A stretch of 64,000 nucleotides of DNA from Sediminicoccus rosea (GCF_033547095.1 NZ_CP137852.1:923501-987500); one strand, 5' to 3'. Positions 46,714-55,802 are shown, numbered from the stretch's first letter. The notes: a model not told the origin generated them from the letters alone. Program-made: numbers and translations.

Positions 46714-47306
46714 CCCAGGGCCAGCGGCAGCAGGCTGAGCACCAGCAGCACCGCCATCACGATGTTGAAGGCACGCAGCCGGGCGCCCGCGCCCAGCAAC
46801 TGGCGCGCGGCGCGGCCGATCCAGGCCCAGAACAGCAGGCAGGGCATCGAGACGAGGGCGAAGACCAGCGCGATCACCAGGGCCTGCGGCAGGATGGGCT
46901 GGCCCGGTACGGTGAAGGCCGGCAGGGCGGCGAGCGCGATCATCCAGGCCTTGGGGTTCACCCACTGGAAGGCTGCCGCGCCGAAAAAGCCGAGCGGCGG
47001 GCGGGCGGGCGTCTCCGGCGCCGGACCGACCGGGGCGGTGGCGATCTTCCAGGCGAGCCAGAGCAACCAGGCCGCGCCGAGGGCCTGCATGGCCTGGTGC
47101 AGCCCGGGGATCTGCGCGAAGGGCAGGCCGAGGCCGAGGGCGACGGCCACGATCATCGCCGGGAAGCCCAGCGTGATGCCGAGCATGTGCGGCATGACGC
47201 GCATGATGCCGACCTGCGCCGCACTGGCCGTCACCATCATGGTGTTCGGCCCCGGCGTGCCGGATGTGGCGAGGGCGAAGCCGATGAGGGCGAGGGCCTG
47301 GTCCAT
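46710..47306 (-). CDS. LysE/RhtB-family amino-acid exporter
   Basis: 198-residue, five- to six-helix membrane protein. The signature ATSGTPGPNTMMVTASAAQV near the N-terminus and FQWVNPKAWMIALAALPAF in the middle are characteristic of RhtB transporters. The ATG at 47306 begins MDQALALIGFALATSGTPGP; a longer start at 47333 adds non-membrane residues. No adjacent regulator. Confidence 0.92.
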   Translation of the reverse strand: MDQALALIGFALATSGTPGPNTMMVTASAAQVGIMRVMPHMLGITLGFPAMIVAVALGLGLPFAQIPGLHQAMQALGAAWLLWLAWKIATAPVGPAPETPARPPLGFFGAAAFQWVNPKAWMIALAALPAFTVPGQPILPQALVIALVFALVSMPCLLFWAWIGRAARQLLGAGARLRAFNIVMAVLLVLSLLPLALG

Positions 47307-47371
47307 GGCACCAAGCCTCGCCGGCCCGTCCACGATATGTCAAATGCACTGACGTAATGGCGGTGCCCACG

Positions 47372-47394
47372 AAAAAGGGGGCCTCGCGGCCCCC
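47372..47394 (-). terminator. intrinsic terminator after rplI
   Basis: On the minus strand GGGGGCC / GGCCCCC (7 bp, 47394-47388 with 47383-47377) around a 4-base loop, followed by TTTTT (47376-47372). Ends the rpsF operon, 31 bases past the rplI stop. Confidence 0.85.
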
Positions 47395-47424
47395 TGATCC
47401 GTTCCAGCCTCGTGGGAGGTGGGC

Positions 47425-47976
47425 TTACTCGCGCGTGGCGGCGCCCAGCTCGGCCACCAGCTCGTCCTCGAGGGTGATCTCCTCCTCGCGGGCGATCTCT
47501 TCGCCACGGGCCTGCTTCTCGGCTTCCTCGGGGCTGCGGGCGACGTTGACGACGACCGGCAGCATCACCTCGGGGTGCAGCTCGACGCGGACCGTGGTCA
47601 GGCCGAGCAGCTTGATCGGCGAGTCCACCAGCACCTGCGAGCGGTGCACGGTCAGGCCGGCGGCGGTGCAGCCATCGGCGATGTCGCGCGCCGAGACGGA
47701 GCCGTAGAGGTTGCCGCTCTCGCCGGCGGAGCGGATGAGGACGATGGACAGGCCCTCCATGCGCTCGGCCACGCGCTCGGCCTCTTCGCGGCGCTTGAGG
47801 TTCTGGGCCTCGAGCTGCGCGCGGTCGGCCTCGAAGCGGGCGAGGTTCGCCTTGGTGGCACGCACGGCCTTGCCGCCGGGCAGCAGGAAGTTGCGCGCGT
47901 AGCCCGGCTTCACCTTCACCAGCTCGCCCATCTGGCCGAGCTTGTCCACACGCTGCATCAGGATGAGTTCAATCAT
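47425..47976 (-). CDS. rplI: 50S ribosomal protein L9
   Basis: 183-residue L9 with N-terminal [20 protein letters not shown] and [20 protein letters not shown], a long charged helix, and a C-terminal domain. The C-terminal tail (residues ~150-183) is an acidic Glu-rich extension, common in alphaproteobacteria. Last gene of the operon before the terminator. Confidence 0.97.
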   Translation of the reverse strand: MIELILMQRVDKLGQMGELVKVKPGYARNFLLPGGKAVRATKANLARFEADRAQLEAQNLKRREEAERVAERMEGLSIVLIRSAGESGNLYGSVSARDIADGCTAAGLTVHRSQVLVDSPIKLLGLTTVRVELHPEVMLPVVVNVARSPEEAEKQARGEEIAREEEITLEDELVAELGAATRE

Positions 47977-47989
47977 GGCACGCCTCAGA

Positions 47990-48886
47990 TCAGGTTTGGG
48001 GCGGCGCCGCGCGCCGCCGAATTTGGTCGTAGAGACCCACGCCGACCATCAGCGGGGCCATAATCTGGAGAAAAAGCACCATCAGCAGGTAGAAGCCGAT
48101 GAGGAAGGCGACCCGTCCGGGGCGCCCGCGCAGCAGCCGGTGCACGCCCGCGACGCCGAGCAGGAAGACCGGCACCAGCAGGATCAGCATGGCCGAAAGC
48201 GCGACCGCGCCACCGACCAGCGCCCAGAGCGCCAGGCCCACCACCGGCAGCGGCAGGTACCAGTTCGGCAGGCGCAGATCCTCGGCCGGCGGCGTGGCAT
48301 GGAGCGCCAGGCCCTGCCGGGTGACGAGGTGCTGCGCGGCCCAGCCATTGCCGACCATCAGCAGCGCCATCCAGAAACCGGCGGCGGCCGCCTTCACCTG
48401 CGCGATCTGCCCCACCATGCCCTCGGGCAGGGCCACGCCCATGCGGCGCACGCCCATCTCCACCGCGGCCCGCATCTCGCCCTCCAGGTCGGAGATCGAG
48501 ACGGCGAGCAGCCCGAGCACCACCACCGGCCAGATGCCGAGGATGGCGAGCGGGAGGGAGAGGTCCATGCGGCCCGCCTGGACCGAGGTGCCGATGATGA
48601 GCGCCACCGGCACGCCGAAGACGGCGAGGAAGACCGCAAGCCCGATCATGGAGCTGCCGAACAGCACGGCGAGCGCCGCGATGCCGATGGCCAGGATGGC
48701 CGTGCGGGCGCCGAAGGCGAAGCCCGCCGCGAAGAGCGGCAGCGGCGTCGCCCAGAGCAGCATCCCGCCCAGCGGCATCCCGCGCATGGCCCAGAGGGCG
48801 AGCAGCGCCGAGCACAGCCCCGCGGCACCCGCCGCGAGGGCGCCGGGCTGGCCGAAGACCCCGCCTGGTGTTGCGCTCTGTGCCAC
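47990..48886 (-). CDS. DUF2232 membrane protein
   Basis: 298-residue integral membrane protein with eight or so hydrophobic helices ([75 protein letters not shown]). It sits between rpsR and rplI exactly as the DUF2232/YybS-type gene does in alphaproteobacteria. Function unknown; some homologues are linked to ECF-type transport, which I cannot verify. Confidence 0.88.
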   Translation of the reverse strand: MAQSATPGGVFGQPGALAAGAAGLCSALLALWAMRGMPLGGMLLWATPLPLFAAGFAFGARTAILAIGIAALAVLFGSSMIGLAVFLAVFGVPVALIIGTSVQAGRMDLSLPLAILGIWPVVVLGLLAVSISDLEGEMRAAVEMGVRRMGVALPEGMVGQIAQVKAAAAGFWMALLMVGNGWAAQHLVTRQGLALHATPPAEDLRLPNWYLPLPVVGLALWALVGGAVALSAMLILLVPVFLLGVAGVHRLLRGRPGRVAFLIGFYLLMVLFLQIMAPLMVGVGLYDQIRRRAAPPQT

Positions 48887-48901
48887 CGGCCCGCCTGGGT
48901 G

Positions 48902-49180
48902 TCAGTCGTTGATCACGTAGGGCAGCAGGGCCAGGAAGCGGGCGCGCTTGATGGCATTCGCCAGTTCGCGCTGCTTCTTGCCGCTGACGGCGGTGATGCG
49001 GCTCGGCACGATCTTGCCGCGCTCGCTCAGGAAGCGGGACAGGAGGCGCACATCCTTGTGGTCGATCTTCGGCGCCTGCGGGCCCGAGAAGGGGCAGGAC
49101 TTGCGGCGGCGATAGAAGGGACGGCGCGCGCCGACGGCGGCGCGGCGATTGGCGATGTTGGGTTCGGCGGATTCGCTCAT
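48902..49180 (-). CDS. rpsR: 30S ribosomal protein S18
   Basis: 92-residue basic protein with [40 protein letters not shown] and [20 protein letters not shown], all typical of S18. It follows rpsF by 4 bases. Confidence 0.98.
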   Translation of the reverse strand: MSESAEPNIANRRAAVGARRPFYRRRKSCPFSGPQAPKIDHKDVRLLSRFLSERGKIVPSRITAVSGKKQRELANAIKRARFLALLPYVIND

Positions 49181-49184
49181 CGGC

Positions 49185-49661
49185 TCACATCTCGTCGTTC
49201 AGGTTGAGGTCCATCTCGTCGCGCGGACGAGCCCGGAATTCCTCACGATCGTCACGGCCACCGGCGGCGCGGCCCGAGCCGAAGCGACCGGCGGGCTTGG
49301 GCCCACGGAAGCCGCGCTCGCGGTCACGGTCATCGGCGCGCTTGGCGAGGATGGCGGACGGCGTCTCCGGATCGATTTCCTCGACGCGGATCGTCAGCTC
49401 GCGCAGCACGTCCTCGTTCAGGCCGAGCTGACGGACGATTTCCTGCATGGCGGGGGCGGGGGCGTTGATCCCGAGGAGCATGTAGTGCCCCTTGCGGTTC
49501 TTCTTCACCTTGTAGGCGAGGCCGCGCAGGCCCCAATACTCGCGCTTGACGACGGCACCACCGTGCTCGCCGAGGGTCGTGCCGATATTGTCGGCGATCG
49601 CCTCGACCTGCTGCTGGGTCACATCATTGCGCGCGATGAACACGCATTCGTAGAGTGGCAT
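49185..49661 (-). CDS. rpsF: 30S ribosomal protein S6
   Basis: 158-residue S6 starting [20 protein letters not shown], with [20 protein letters not shown] and [19 protein letters not shown]. The last ~45 residues form an Arg/Asp/Gly-rich tail ([20 protein letters not shown]) longer than in E. coli. First gene of rpsF-rpsR-DUF2232-rplI. The 198 bases upstream hold no clear gene. Confidence 0.97.
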   Translation of the reverse strand: MPLYECVFIARNDVTQQQVEAIADNIGTTLGEHGGAVVKREYWGLRGLAYKVKKNRKGHYMLLGINAPAPAMQEIVRQLGLNEDVLRELTIRVEEIDPETPSAILAKRADDRDRERGFRGPKPAGRFGSGRAAGGRDDREEFRARPRDEMDLNLNDEM

Positions 49662-49859
49662 GGTCTCTCCCTATGGCTGCTCAGCCCTGGCGGCCAACGG
49701 GGATCGTGGCGCGCAAGCGGGCATAGCCGCGGGCGTGCCAACGCCGGCGGCAGGGTGGCGCGCATAAAACACGCCTCGGCCTGCGAGTCCATGGGGGAAT
49801 TGCGCGCTGCATGGCAGGCTTGCGCGGCTCCCTGCCGCCGGGGCCGCGCCGGGGAACCG

Positions 49860-50129
49860 CTAACGGCCGCGCGGCTTGCGGCCCGCCGCCACATAGGTGC
49901 AGCCATGCGGCGGCAGGTCGCCCGGCAGGAGTTCCAGCTCGGGCGCCTTCTCCGGCCATTCGGCGCGTGGGATCTCCAGCCGGGCGGCGGGCGGGATGCG
50001 CATCCATTGCCAGCCATCCATCGGCTGCCCGGGCAGCCACCAGAGCTTGAGCGGTGCGCGGCCCTTGCGCGGGATGGTGATCTGGCTGTGCGTCGGCCGG
50101 CTCAGCGGGCGGAAATGGGTCTCTGGCAT
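49860..50129 (-). CDS. small conserved protein, unknown
   Basis: 89-residue protein (MPETHFRPLSRPTHSQITIP, then GRAPLKLWWLPGQPMDGWQW) with many Trp and Pro and a C-terminal LPGDLPPHGCTYVAAGRKP. GGAGACGCAG precedes the ATG at 50129. No membrane or signal segment. Codon third positions are GC-rich, so I trust it as coding. Function unknown. Confidence 0.65.
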   Translation of the reverse strand: MPETHFRPLSRPTHSQITIPRKGRAPLKLWWLPGQPMDGWQWMRIPPAARLEIPRAEWPEKAPELELLPGDLPPHGCTYVAAGRKPRGR

Positions 50130-50201
50130 CTGCGTCTCCCTGCGCTCCCTCATTGCATGCCGTCCGGCGGCGCGCGTTGCGCCACCGCAAGCCGCGGCCC
50201 C

Positions 50202-51380
50202 TCAGCGGCCGTCCAGCACGCGGCCCATGAAGCGGGTGATGCCGCGCTGCCAGCCCCAGGCGATGGCGGCCGGGCTGTCGGCGCCGAGCAGGATCACGCC
50301 CTCGCGCCAGGCGGGCAGGGCGGCGTCCAGCCGGGCGCGGGCGGCGGCATCGCCGGCCAGCAGCGCGGGGGTGAAGCGCAGACGGAGCTGCAGCCCGGCC
50401 AGCGCGCCCGGCCGCAGCAGGCGCAGAAGCTCGGGCTCCGCCTCGTCCAGCGCGAGGGTCCAGCCGCGCGCCGCGGCCAGGCGGCGCAGCAGGGCGAAGC
50501 CGGCTGGGTCGGCCAGCAGGTCCGCCACCGGGACGCCGACCATCAGGCGCGGCCGCCCGGCTGGGCCGAGCAGCGCCTCCAGCCGCAGGAACTCCGTCTC
50601 CAGCACGCTGGCCACGCTGAGCGGCAGGCAGGCATCGCCCAGCGCGCGCGCCTCCTGCGGGCGGGCCAGCTCTGCCAGCATCCGGCGCTCGGCGGCGAGG
50701 CGGAAGCGGCGCGCCAGCAGGGGGGCGGCAGCGAGGTCCCGCCCCGGCAGGACCGCGGCCGCGAGGTCGGGCAAGCAGGGGCGCAGCTCGGTCCAGAGGG
50801 GTTGCGGCTCGGCATCGCCGGGCGCGAGGCGCCAGATGGCCTGGCGGCGCAGGAAGGCGGCGAGGTTGGCGGTGACGAGCGCACGGGCCGCCGCATCCAT
50901 CTCGGCCGCGCCGGGCGGGGGCAGGCCGGAGGGCGCGGGAAGCGGCGGCTCATCCCCCGGATCATCCAGGCCGAGCGCCGCCTCCACCACCGTCAGCAGC
51001 CGCGCCGCCTCGGCCGGCAGGCGCATCACCGGCAGCAGCGTCTCGGCCGGGATCTCGGGCAGCAGGCGGGAGAGGCCGCGCCGCGCTTCCTCCAGGTGGT
51101 CGCCGGGTGGCGGGGAGAGGGCGACGAGATCGCCGCCCGGCAATTCATAGAGACGCGCGCGGGTGGGGCGCAGCAGGGGCTCCAGCGCCTCGCGCACCAG
51201 GCGGTCATGCCGTGGCTCGCGCAGCCGGGGCGGGATGAGGGAGAGGCGGACATGCAGCACCCGCCGCTCCACGCCGGAATTGACGCAATCCCGCGCGAGG
51301 GCGGCCAGCGCCATGGCGTCGCGCAGCGTGGCGGCGGCATCCCAGCCGGGCTCGGGCGCGAGGGGGGCGAGGGCGTTCAT
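50202..51380 (-). CDS. degenerate GGDEF/EAL-like signalling protein A
   Basis: 392-residue protein. A small N-terminal fold carries RLYELPGGDLVALSPPPGDH, a site where a GGDEF-like half-motif seems to have been replaced by PGGDL. The second half (about 280-390: RPRLMVGVPVADLLADPAGF, DEAEPELLRLLRPGALAGLQ, ending GITRFMGRVLDGR) follows the order of an EAL domain. The EAL tripeptide and the metal Glu/Asp residues are gone, and the end resembles the QG(Y/F) strand of EAL proteins. Probably a non-catalytic partner or scaffold. It overlaps the next upstream gene by ATGA. Confidence 0.5.
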   Translation of the reverse strand: MNALAPLAPEPGWDAAATLRDAMALAALARDCVNSGVERRVLHVRLSLIPPRLREPRHDRLVREALEPLLRPTRARLYELPGGDLVALSPPPGDHLEEARRGLSRLLPEIPAETLLPVMRLPAEAARLLTVVEAALGLDDPGDEPPLPAPSGLPPPGAAEMDAAARALVTANLAAFLRRQAIWRLAPGDAEPQPLWTELRPCLPDLAAAVLPGRDLAAAPLLARRFRLAAERRMLAELARPQEARALGDACLPLSVASVLETEFLRLEALLGPAGRPRLMVGVPVADLLADPAGFALLRRLAAARGWTLALDEAEPELLRLLRPGALAGLQLRLRFTPALLAGDAAARARLDAALPAWREGVILLGADSPAAIAWGWQRGITRFMGRVLDGR

Positions 51381-52303
51381 GCCAGGCCCTCGTGCAGGAT
51401 GCCAGGCGCGCGGCACCACCCGGGCACCGGCCGGCCGAGGGCGATGAGGCGGGGCGGCAGCAGGGGCGGCGGTGCCTCGGCGGCCGGGATCACCCAGGTG
51501 ATGTCCGGCAGGTCCAGCGCAGCGGGGGCGGCCGCGTCATTCGCCAGCAGGCCGATCGCCCAGCCCGCCGCGCGCAGCGCGCCGGTGGCGCGGGCGAAGG
51601 CGCCGGGGTTGGCAAGGGCGGCGAGCGGCAGCAGGGCCAGCGGCCCATCCGGATCGCCCGGCGGGCCGGCGCGCAGCGCACCGCCCGACAGCCCGGCCAG
51701 CGGCACGTCGAGGATCAGGCGAAGGCCAGGGCGCAGCGGCGGCAATTGCCCGCGCTCGGCAGGATTGGTCAGCGCGGCGAGCAGGCGGCGGCAGAGCCCT
51801 TCGCGGGCCATCGCCTCCAGCCCGGGATCATCGAGGCCGAGCGGCGCGGGGCCGAGGCGCTGGGCCACCGGCGCACCCCCCGCGCCGGCGGCGAAGAGGG
51901 TGAGGCGCGCCGCCTCGGCCAGGCGCAGCCGCGCCACATGCGCCTCCAGCGCCGCGAGGTTCCAGGGCGGCGCGGGCGGGGCCAGGGCGGCCGCCTCGGC
52001 GCGGGCGGCGAGGGGCTGTTCCGCGGCGGGGAGGGGGAAGCTTTCGGGCGGCAGGCCGGTCAGTTCGGTGATGGCCTGGGCGGCGCGCTGGCCGGGGCCG
52101 GGGGTGGCGGTCAGCAGCAGGTCGCCGCCGGGCAGGGCGAGCACCTGGCCCCCGCCCAGCACCGCCGCCTCCTCCAGCAGGGCACGGGCCAGGCGGCGGG
52201 CGCCGCGCGGGCCGCGCGCAGGTTGCAGAACCGCAAGGCCGCCGGCGGGCAGGGCGGCCAGGGCGCTGCGCCAAGCGGGGATCTGGGGGGGTGGGATGGT
52301 CAT
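51377..52303 (-). CDS. degenerate GGDEF/EAL-like signalling protein B
   Basis: 308-residue protein, likely a paralogue of the downstream gene: QVLALPGGDLLLTATPGPGQ aligns with its ELPGGDLVALSPPPGD, and DVPLAGLSGGALRAG...ALLPLAALANPGAFARATG lines up with GVPVADLLADPAGFALLRRL. The second half ends in ITWVIPAAEAPPPL without the usual EAL end. There is no catalytic EAL or GGDEF. The ATG at 52303 has AGGAGGTGCCG upstream. It is divergent from the HldE-like gene. Confidence 0.5.
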   Translation of the reverse strand: MTIPPPQIPAWRSALAALPAGGLAVLQPARGPRGARRLARALLEEAAVLGGGQVLALPGGDLLLTATPGPGQRAAQAITELTGLPPESFPLPAAEQPLAARAEAAALAPPAPPWNLAALEAHVARLRLAEAARLTLFAAGAGGAPVAQRLGPAPLGLDDPGLEAMAREGLCRRLLAALTNPAERGQLPPLRPGLRLILDVPLAGLSGGALRAGPPGDPDGPLALLPLAALANPGAFARATGALRAAGWAIGLLANDAAAPAALDLPDITWVIPAAEAPPPLLPPRLIALGRPVPGWCRAPGILHEGLA

Positions 52304-52434
52304 TCGGACGGCACCTCCTGCGCCAAAACAGGGAGATACCGCGCAAGCCTTAACCAATGTTTATACCGGGCGGGTGAAAGATTCCGTCACAATCTGTTGC
52401 GGCCCCGCCCCCGGCTGCGCTACCCAAAGACCAT

Positions 52435-53820
52435 ATGCCCTCCAGGTTGCCCCCCTCGACCGGACGAGACGCCGTGACCCCCGCCCAACTCGCGGATGCG
52501 GTGCGCGCCATGGCGCGTGGCGCCGTCCTCGTCGTCGGCGATGCCATGGTGGACCGCTATGTCCATGGCCATGTCAGCCGGATCAGCCCCGAAGCGCCGG
52601 TTCCCGTCCTCACCGTGGAGCGCGAGGTCGTGCTGCCCGGCGGCGCGGGCAATGTGGTCCGCAACCTCACCGCGCTGGGCGCGGCCGTCGCCTTCGTCTC
52701 GGTGGTGGGGGACGACAATGCCGGCAGTGACCTGACGGGCCTGATCGGCGGCCAGCCGCGCGTCGAGCCCTGGCTGCTGGTGCAGGGCGGGCGGACCACC
52801 ACGACCAAGACGCGCTTCGTCTCCGGCGGGCAGCACCTGCTGCGGACCGATCGTGAGCAGGCCGCGCCCATCCACCCGCGCCTCGCCGACCGGCTGGTGA
52901 AGATCGCCTCCGACGCGGTGGCCGCGACCACCACGCTGGTGCTCTCGGACTACAAGAAGGGCGTGCTGGCGGGCGACATCCCGGCGCGGCTCATCGCCTC
53001 GGCCCGCGCGGCCAATCGCCGCGTCGTGGTGGACCCCAAGGGCGGCGACCATGGCCGCTTCGCCGGCGCCGACCTCATCATCCCCGAGCCCGAGGAACTG
53101 GCCGGAGCCACCGGCATGCCGGTGCATGACGAGGCCTCGGTGGCGCTGGCGGCGAGCCACCTGCTGCGCGCCCACAATTTCCGCGCGGTGCTGGTGCCGC
53201 GCGCGCCGGATGGCCTCACCCTCGTCGAGCGCGAGGCGGATGGCAGCGAGACGGTGCGCCATTTCCGCGCCGAGGCGTCGGAGGTGCATGACCCCGCGGG
53301 CGGCGGCGATGCCGTCGTGGCCGTGGTGGCCGCCGGCCTCGCCACCGGGCTCTCGCTGGCTTCCGTGGCGCGACTCGCCGCTCTGGCGCTCGGCATCGTC
53401 AGCCGCAAGTCGGGCATCGCGCCGGTGCGGGCCGAGGAATTGCTGGAAGGCCTGGCGCCAGGCCGGACGGCCATGCGCAAGCTCGTCTCCCTGCCGCTCG
53501 CGGCCGAGGTGATCGAGCGCTGGCGGCACCGCGGCTGGCGCATCGGCCTGCTGCAGGTGAATGGCGCGCCCTGCCCCGAGGCGATGACCGAGCAGGCGCG
53601 CCGCTGGTGCGACCGCCTGCTCGTCGGCGTGCAGGATGAGGGCGAGATGGCGGGCCTGATGGCCGCACGGCCCGAGGTGGACCTTGTCGCCATCGGCGCG
53701 GACCATGGCGGCGAGGACCTGCTGCGCCTGCTGCGGCCCGACGTGCTGGTCGCGCCCTCGCCGAATGACGCGCTGGCGGCGCTGCTCAGCGAATGGGGCG
53801 GCGAGTTGCGCGCCGTCTGA
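52435..53820 (+). CDS. HldE/RfaE-like kinase with decayed nucleotidyltransferase domain
   Basis: 461-residue protein. Residues 20-335 are a PfkB-type heptose-7-phosphate kinase: LVVGDAMVDRYVHGHVSRIS, LPGGAGNVVRNLTALGA, SGGQHLLRTDRE, DPKGGDHGRFAGADL. The usual GAGD is AGGGD with Asp292 kept. Residues 345-461 align with the HldE cytidylyltransferase, but the motifs are gone: TNGCFD is VNGAPC, the HxGH nucleotide site is CPEA, GxNxDxS is VGVQDEG, and KGGDY is SPNDAL. The transferase half should not bind CTP. It may act as kinase only, with a separate cytidylyltransferase elsewhere. Start ATG at 52435 or GTG at 52474, no clear Shine-Dalgarno. Confidence 0.85.
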   Translation: MPSRLPPSTGRDAVTPAQLADAVRAMARGAVLVVGDAMVDRYVHGHVSRISPEAPVPVLTVEREVVLPGGAGNVVRNLTALGAAVAFVSVVGDDNAGSDLTGLIGGQPRVEPWLLVQGGRTTTTKTRFVSGGQHLLRTDREQAAPIHPRLADRLVKIASDAVAATTTLVLSDYKKGVLAGDIPARLIASARAANRRVVVDPKGGDHGRFAGADLIIPEPEELAGATGMPVHDEASVALAASHLLRAHNFRAVLVPRAPDGLTLVEREADGSETVRHFRAEASEVHDPAGGGDAVVAVVAAGLATGLSLASVARLAALALGIVSRKSGIAPVRAEELLEGLAPGRTAMRKLVSLPLAAEVIERWRHRGWRIGLLQVNGAPCPEAMTEQARRWCDRLLVGVQDEGEMAGLMAARPEVDLVAIGADHGGEDLLRLLRPDVLVAPSPNDALAALLSEWGGELRAV

Positions 53821-53823
53821 GGT

Positions 53824-54156
53824 TCAGCGCGGCGTCATGCGCTCCACCAGCATGACATGCAGCGAGCGCCCGCAATCCATGTTGCCCTGGCACGAGGGAT
53901 GCAGCACCTGGCCTGGCCGCCAGACCAGCGTCACCCGGCGGCCCATCACGGCCTCGGCCTGCTCGCACATTTCGAAGGACGCCATCCAGGTTCGGGTGCT
54001 GCCCGCCTCGTCGCGGATGCGCAGGTAGCAGGCGATGTCGCCCGCATCGGCGCCGAGGAGTGTGCCGCGCAGTGGCGGCGCGTTCTGCGCCTGGGCCGTG
54101 CCCGTGACGAGAAGCAGCGCGAGCGCCGCAGCGTGAAGGCCCCGATTGGCACGCAT
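53824..54156 (-). CDS. small secreted protein with four cysteines
   Basis: 110-residue exported protein: signal peptide MRANRGLHAAALALLLVTGT, cleavage after AQA. The mature part has four cysteines (ACYLRI, FEMCEQ, HPSCQG, MDCGRS) likely forming two disulfides. The segment DAGDIACYLRIRDEAGSTRT looks beta-rich. GGAGGG precedes the ATG. Convergent with the HldE-like gene; the stops are 3 bases apart. Function unknown. Confidence 0.7.
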   Translation of the reverse strand: MRANRGLHAAALALLLVTGTAQAQNAPPLRGTLLGADAGDIACYLRIRDEAGSTRTWMASFEMCEQAEAVMGRRVTLVWRPGQVLHPSCQGNMDCGRSLHVMLVERMTPR

Positions 54157-54260
54157 GGCCGATCCCTCCGTGGTTGCGGATAAAAATTCAGCGCGGACGA
54201 TGCGGTTGTGCAATCACATTGTTCTGCAACCGGCCCGCCGCGCCCGGCGTTGCCTGCTGC

Positions 54261-54407
54261 ATGAAGCCAGACGACAAGCCGCGAACCATCACCACCACCG
54301 AGGTCCGGCAGGGCCAGACGGTCAACATGACGCGCTGGGTGCTGATCTTCGGCCTGGCCCTCGTGGTGCCGGCCCTCGTCCTCGCCTGGCTGTTCACGCG
54401 CGGCTAG
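54261..54407 (+). CDS. small single-helix membrane protein
   Basis: 48 residues. The polar N-terminus (MKPDDKPRTITTTEVRQGQ) is followed by one helix, RWVLIFGLALVVPALVLAWL, so N-in/C-out or the reverse. It resembles a family of tiny alphaproteobacterial membrane proteins with a TEVRQG-type motif ahead of the helix. No clear ribosome binding site. Function unknown. A possible antisense gene fragment lies just beyond its stop. Confidence 0.6.
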   Translation: MKPDDKPRTITTTEVRQGQTVNMTRWVLIFGLALVVPALVLAWLFTRG

Positions 54408-54572
54408 GGCGTGATGCGCTGTGGCGGAATCGCCGAAGCGCTGAATCATCTTCTCGGCCAGGGCCAGGCCCTGCGGGGTGAACGCAGCCTGGTCCAGCGC
54501 GCCGCCCTTCCGCGGCGGCTTGGCCCGGGGTTGCGCGATGGGGCTGGGGCCGGGATTTCCGGCCGCGCGCAT
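54408..54572 (-). pseudogene. possible coding remnant on the minus strand
   Basis: From an ATG at 54572 the minus strand reads MRAAGNPGPSPIAQPRAKPP, then RKGGALDQAAFTPQGLALAE, then KMIQRFGDS with strongly GC-biased third codon positions. The frame then runs on antisense through the small membrane protein gene without a stop. This looks like the N-terminal part of a real gene that has lost its end, or a coincidence of composition. I do not recognise it. Confidence 0.25.
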
Positions 54573-54590
54573 CCGCGTTAGGGTCGCGCC

Positions 54591-55514
54591 ATGCTCATGA
54601 TCCCCGCCAGCCGCGCCAATGTGTACACCGGCAGCCCGCTCGACCGCTGCTCCGGCCAGCGGGACGACGAGGCCTTCATGGCCGCCGCGCTGGCCGATGA
54701 GGCGGCGCTCTTCGTCCCGGTCTGGCGCAGCCGCAGCCTGATGCTGGGGGTGGAGCAGGGCAAGCCGGAGGCGGTGCTGCTCAGCCGTGGCGGCGCCGAG
54801 GCGGTGCGGATGGCGGGCGGGCCCTGGGCCTTCCTCGGCCTCTGGGACAAGCGGCCGGTCTTCGCGGTGGATTGCTCGCACGCCGATGACCCGCTGCCGC
54901 TGCTGCCCGAGGGCATGGGCAGCTTTTCCGACCTCCGCGGCGTGGCCGGCCTGCTGCCCGAGGGCGAGGCGAGCGTGCTGGCGCATGCGCGGGGCCTGAT
55001 GCATTGGCGGGTGAAGCACCGCTATTGCGGCGTCTGCGGCGCGCCCACCGAGCCGCGCAGCGCCGGCAATGCCATGCAATGCACGGGTTGCGGCGCGCAG
55101 CATTTCCCGCGCACGGACCCGGCCGTGATCATGCTGGTGGTGCGCGGCGACAGCTGCCTGCTCGGCCATTCGCATCGCTTCCCGAATGTGACGATGTATT
55201 CGACGCTGGCCGGCTTCGTGGAGCCGGGCGAGAGCTTCGAGGAGGCGGTGCGGCGCGAGGTGATGGAGGAGGCGGGCATCCAGGTCGGCTGGGTGAGCTA
55301 TCACTCGTCGCAGCCTTGGCCCTTCCCGTCCTCGATCATGATCGGCTTCCACGCCGAGGGGTTGAGCGAGGAGATCACGATCGATCCCGAGGAGCTGAAG
55401 GATGCGCGCTGGTTCACGCGGGATGAGCTGCGCCGCCACCAGGAGCTTGGCTTTTCCCTGCCGCGCGCGGATTCCATCGCGCGGCGCCTGATCGAGGATT
55501 GGCTTTCGGCATGA
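54591..55514 (+). CDS. nudC: NAD(+) diphosphatase / NADH pyrophosphatase
   Basis: 307-residue Nudix hydrolase that splits NAD(H) and can decap NAD-RNA. A zinc ribbon with CGVCGAP and CTGCGAQ is followed by HFPRTDPAVIMLVVRGD. The Nudix box GFVEPGESFEEAVRREVMEEAG (about 203-224) and the NudC-specific SQPWPFPSS follow. The ATG at 54591 or 54597 may be used. The next lipoprotein gene overlaps its stop by ATGA. Confidence 0.95.
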   Translation: MLMIPASRANVYTGSPLDRCSGQRDDEAFMAAALADEAALFVPVWRSRSLMLGVEQGKPEAVLLSRGGAEAVRMAGGPWAFLGLWDKRPVFAVDCSHADDPLPLLPEGMGSFSDLRGVAGLLPEGEASVLAHARGLMHWRVKHRYCGVCGAPTEPRSAGNAMQCTGCGAQHFPRTDPAVIMLVVRGDSCLLGHSHRFPNVTMYSTLAGFVEPGESFEEAVRREVMEEAGIQVGWVSYHSSQPWPFPSSIMIGFHAEGLSEEITIDPEELKDARWFTRDELRRHQELGFSLPRADSIARRLIEDWLSA

Positions 55515-55801
55515 AGACCCTGCCCCTTTCGCTTCCCCTGGCCCTGACCTTGTTGGTCGCCGGCTGCGGCGGGCTCGAGCCCGTTGCGGCGCCGCCGGTG
55601 ATGAACGACCCGGTCTGCCGCGCCGAGGCGACGCGCGGGCCCGAGCGCGATGCGGCCCGGCAGTCGAACTTCACGAACCAGACGCAGGTGCGTTTCCTGC
55701 AGAACCAGGAGAACGAGGCGGAGCGCCGCCTCTACAATGACTGCCTCCGCCGCCGCGGCCTGCCCTCGCCGGGTGGTGTGGAAGCGATCCAGCGCAGCTG
55801 A
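55511..55801 (+). CDS. small lipoprotein
   Basis: 96-residue lipoprotein (MKTLPLSLPLALTLLVAGC, Cys19) with mature sequence NDPVCRAEATRGPERDAARQ and NQTQVRFLQNQENEAERRLY, containing two more cysteines. Helical and charged in the second half. Translationally coupled to nudC by ATGA. Unknown function; a strong hairpin follows its stop. Confidence 0.7.
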   Translation: MKTLPLSLPLALTLLVAGCGGLEPVAAPPVMNDPVCRAEATRGPERDAARQSNFTNQTQVRFLQNQENEAERRLYNDCLRRRGLPSPGGVEAIQRS

Positions 55802-55802
55802 C

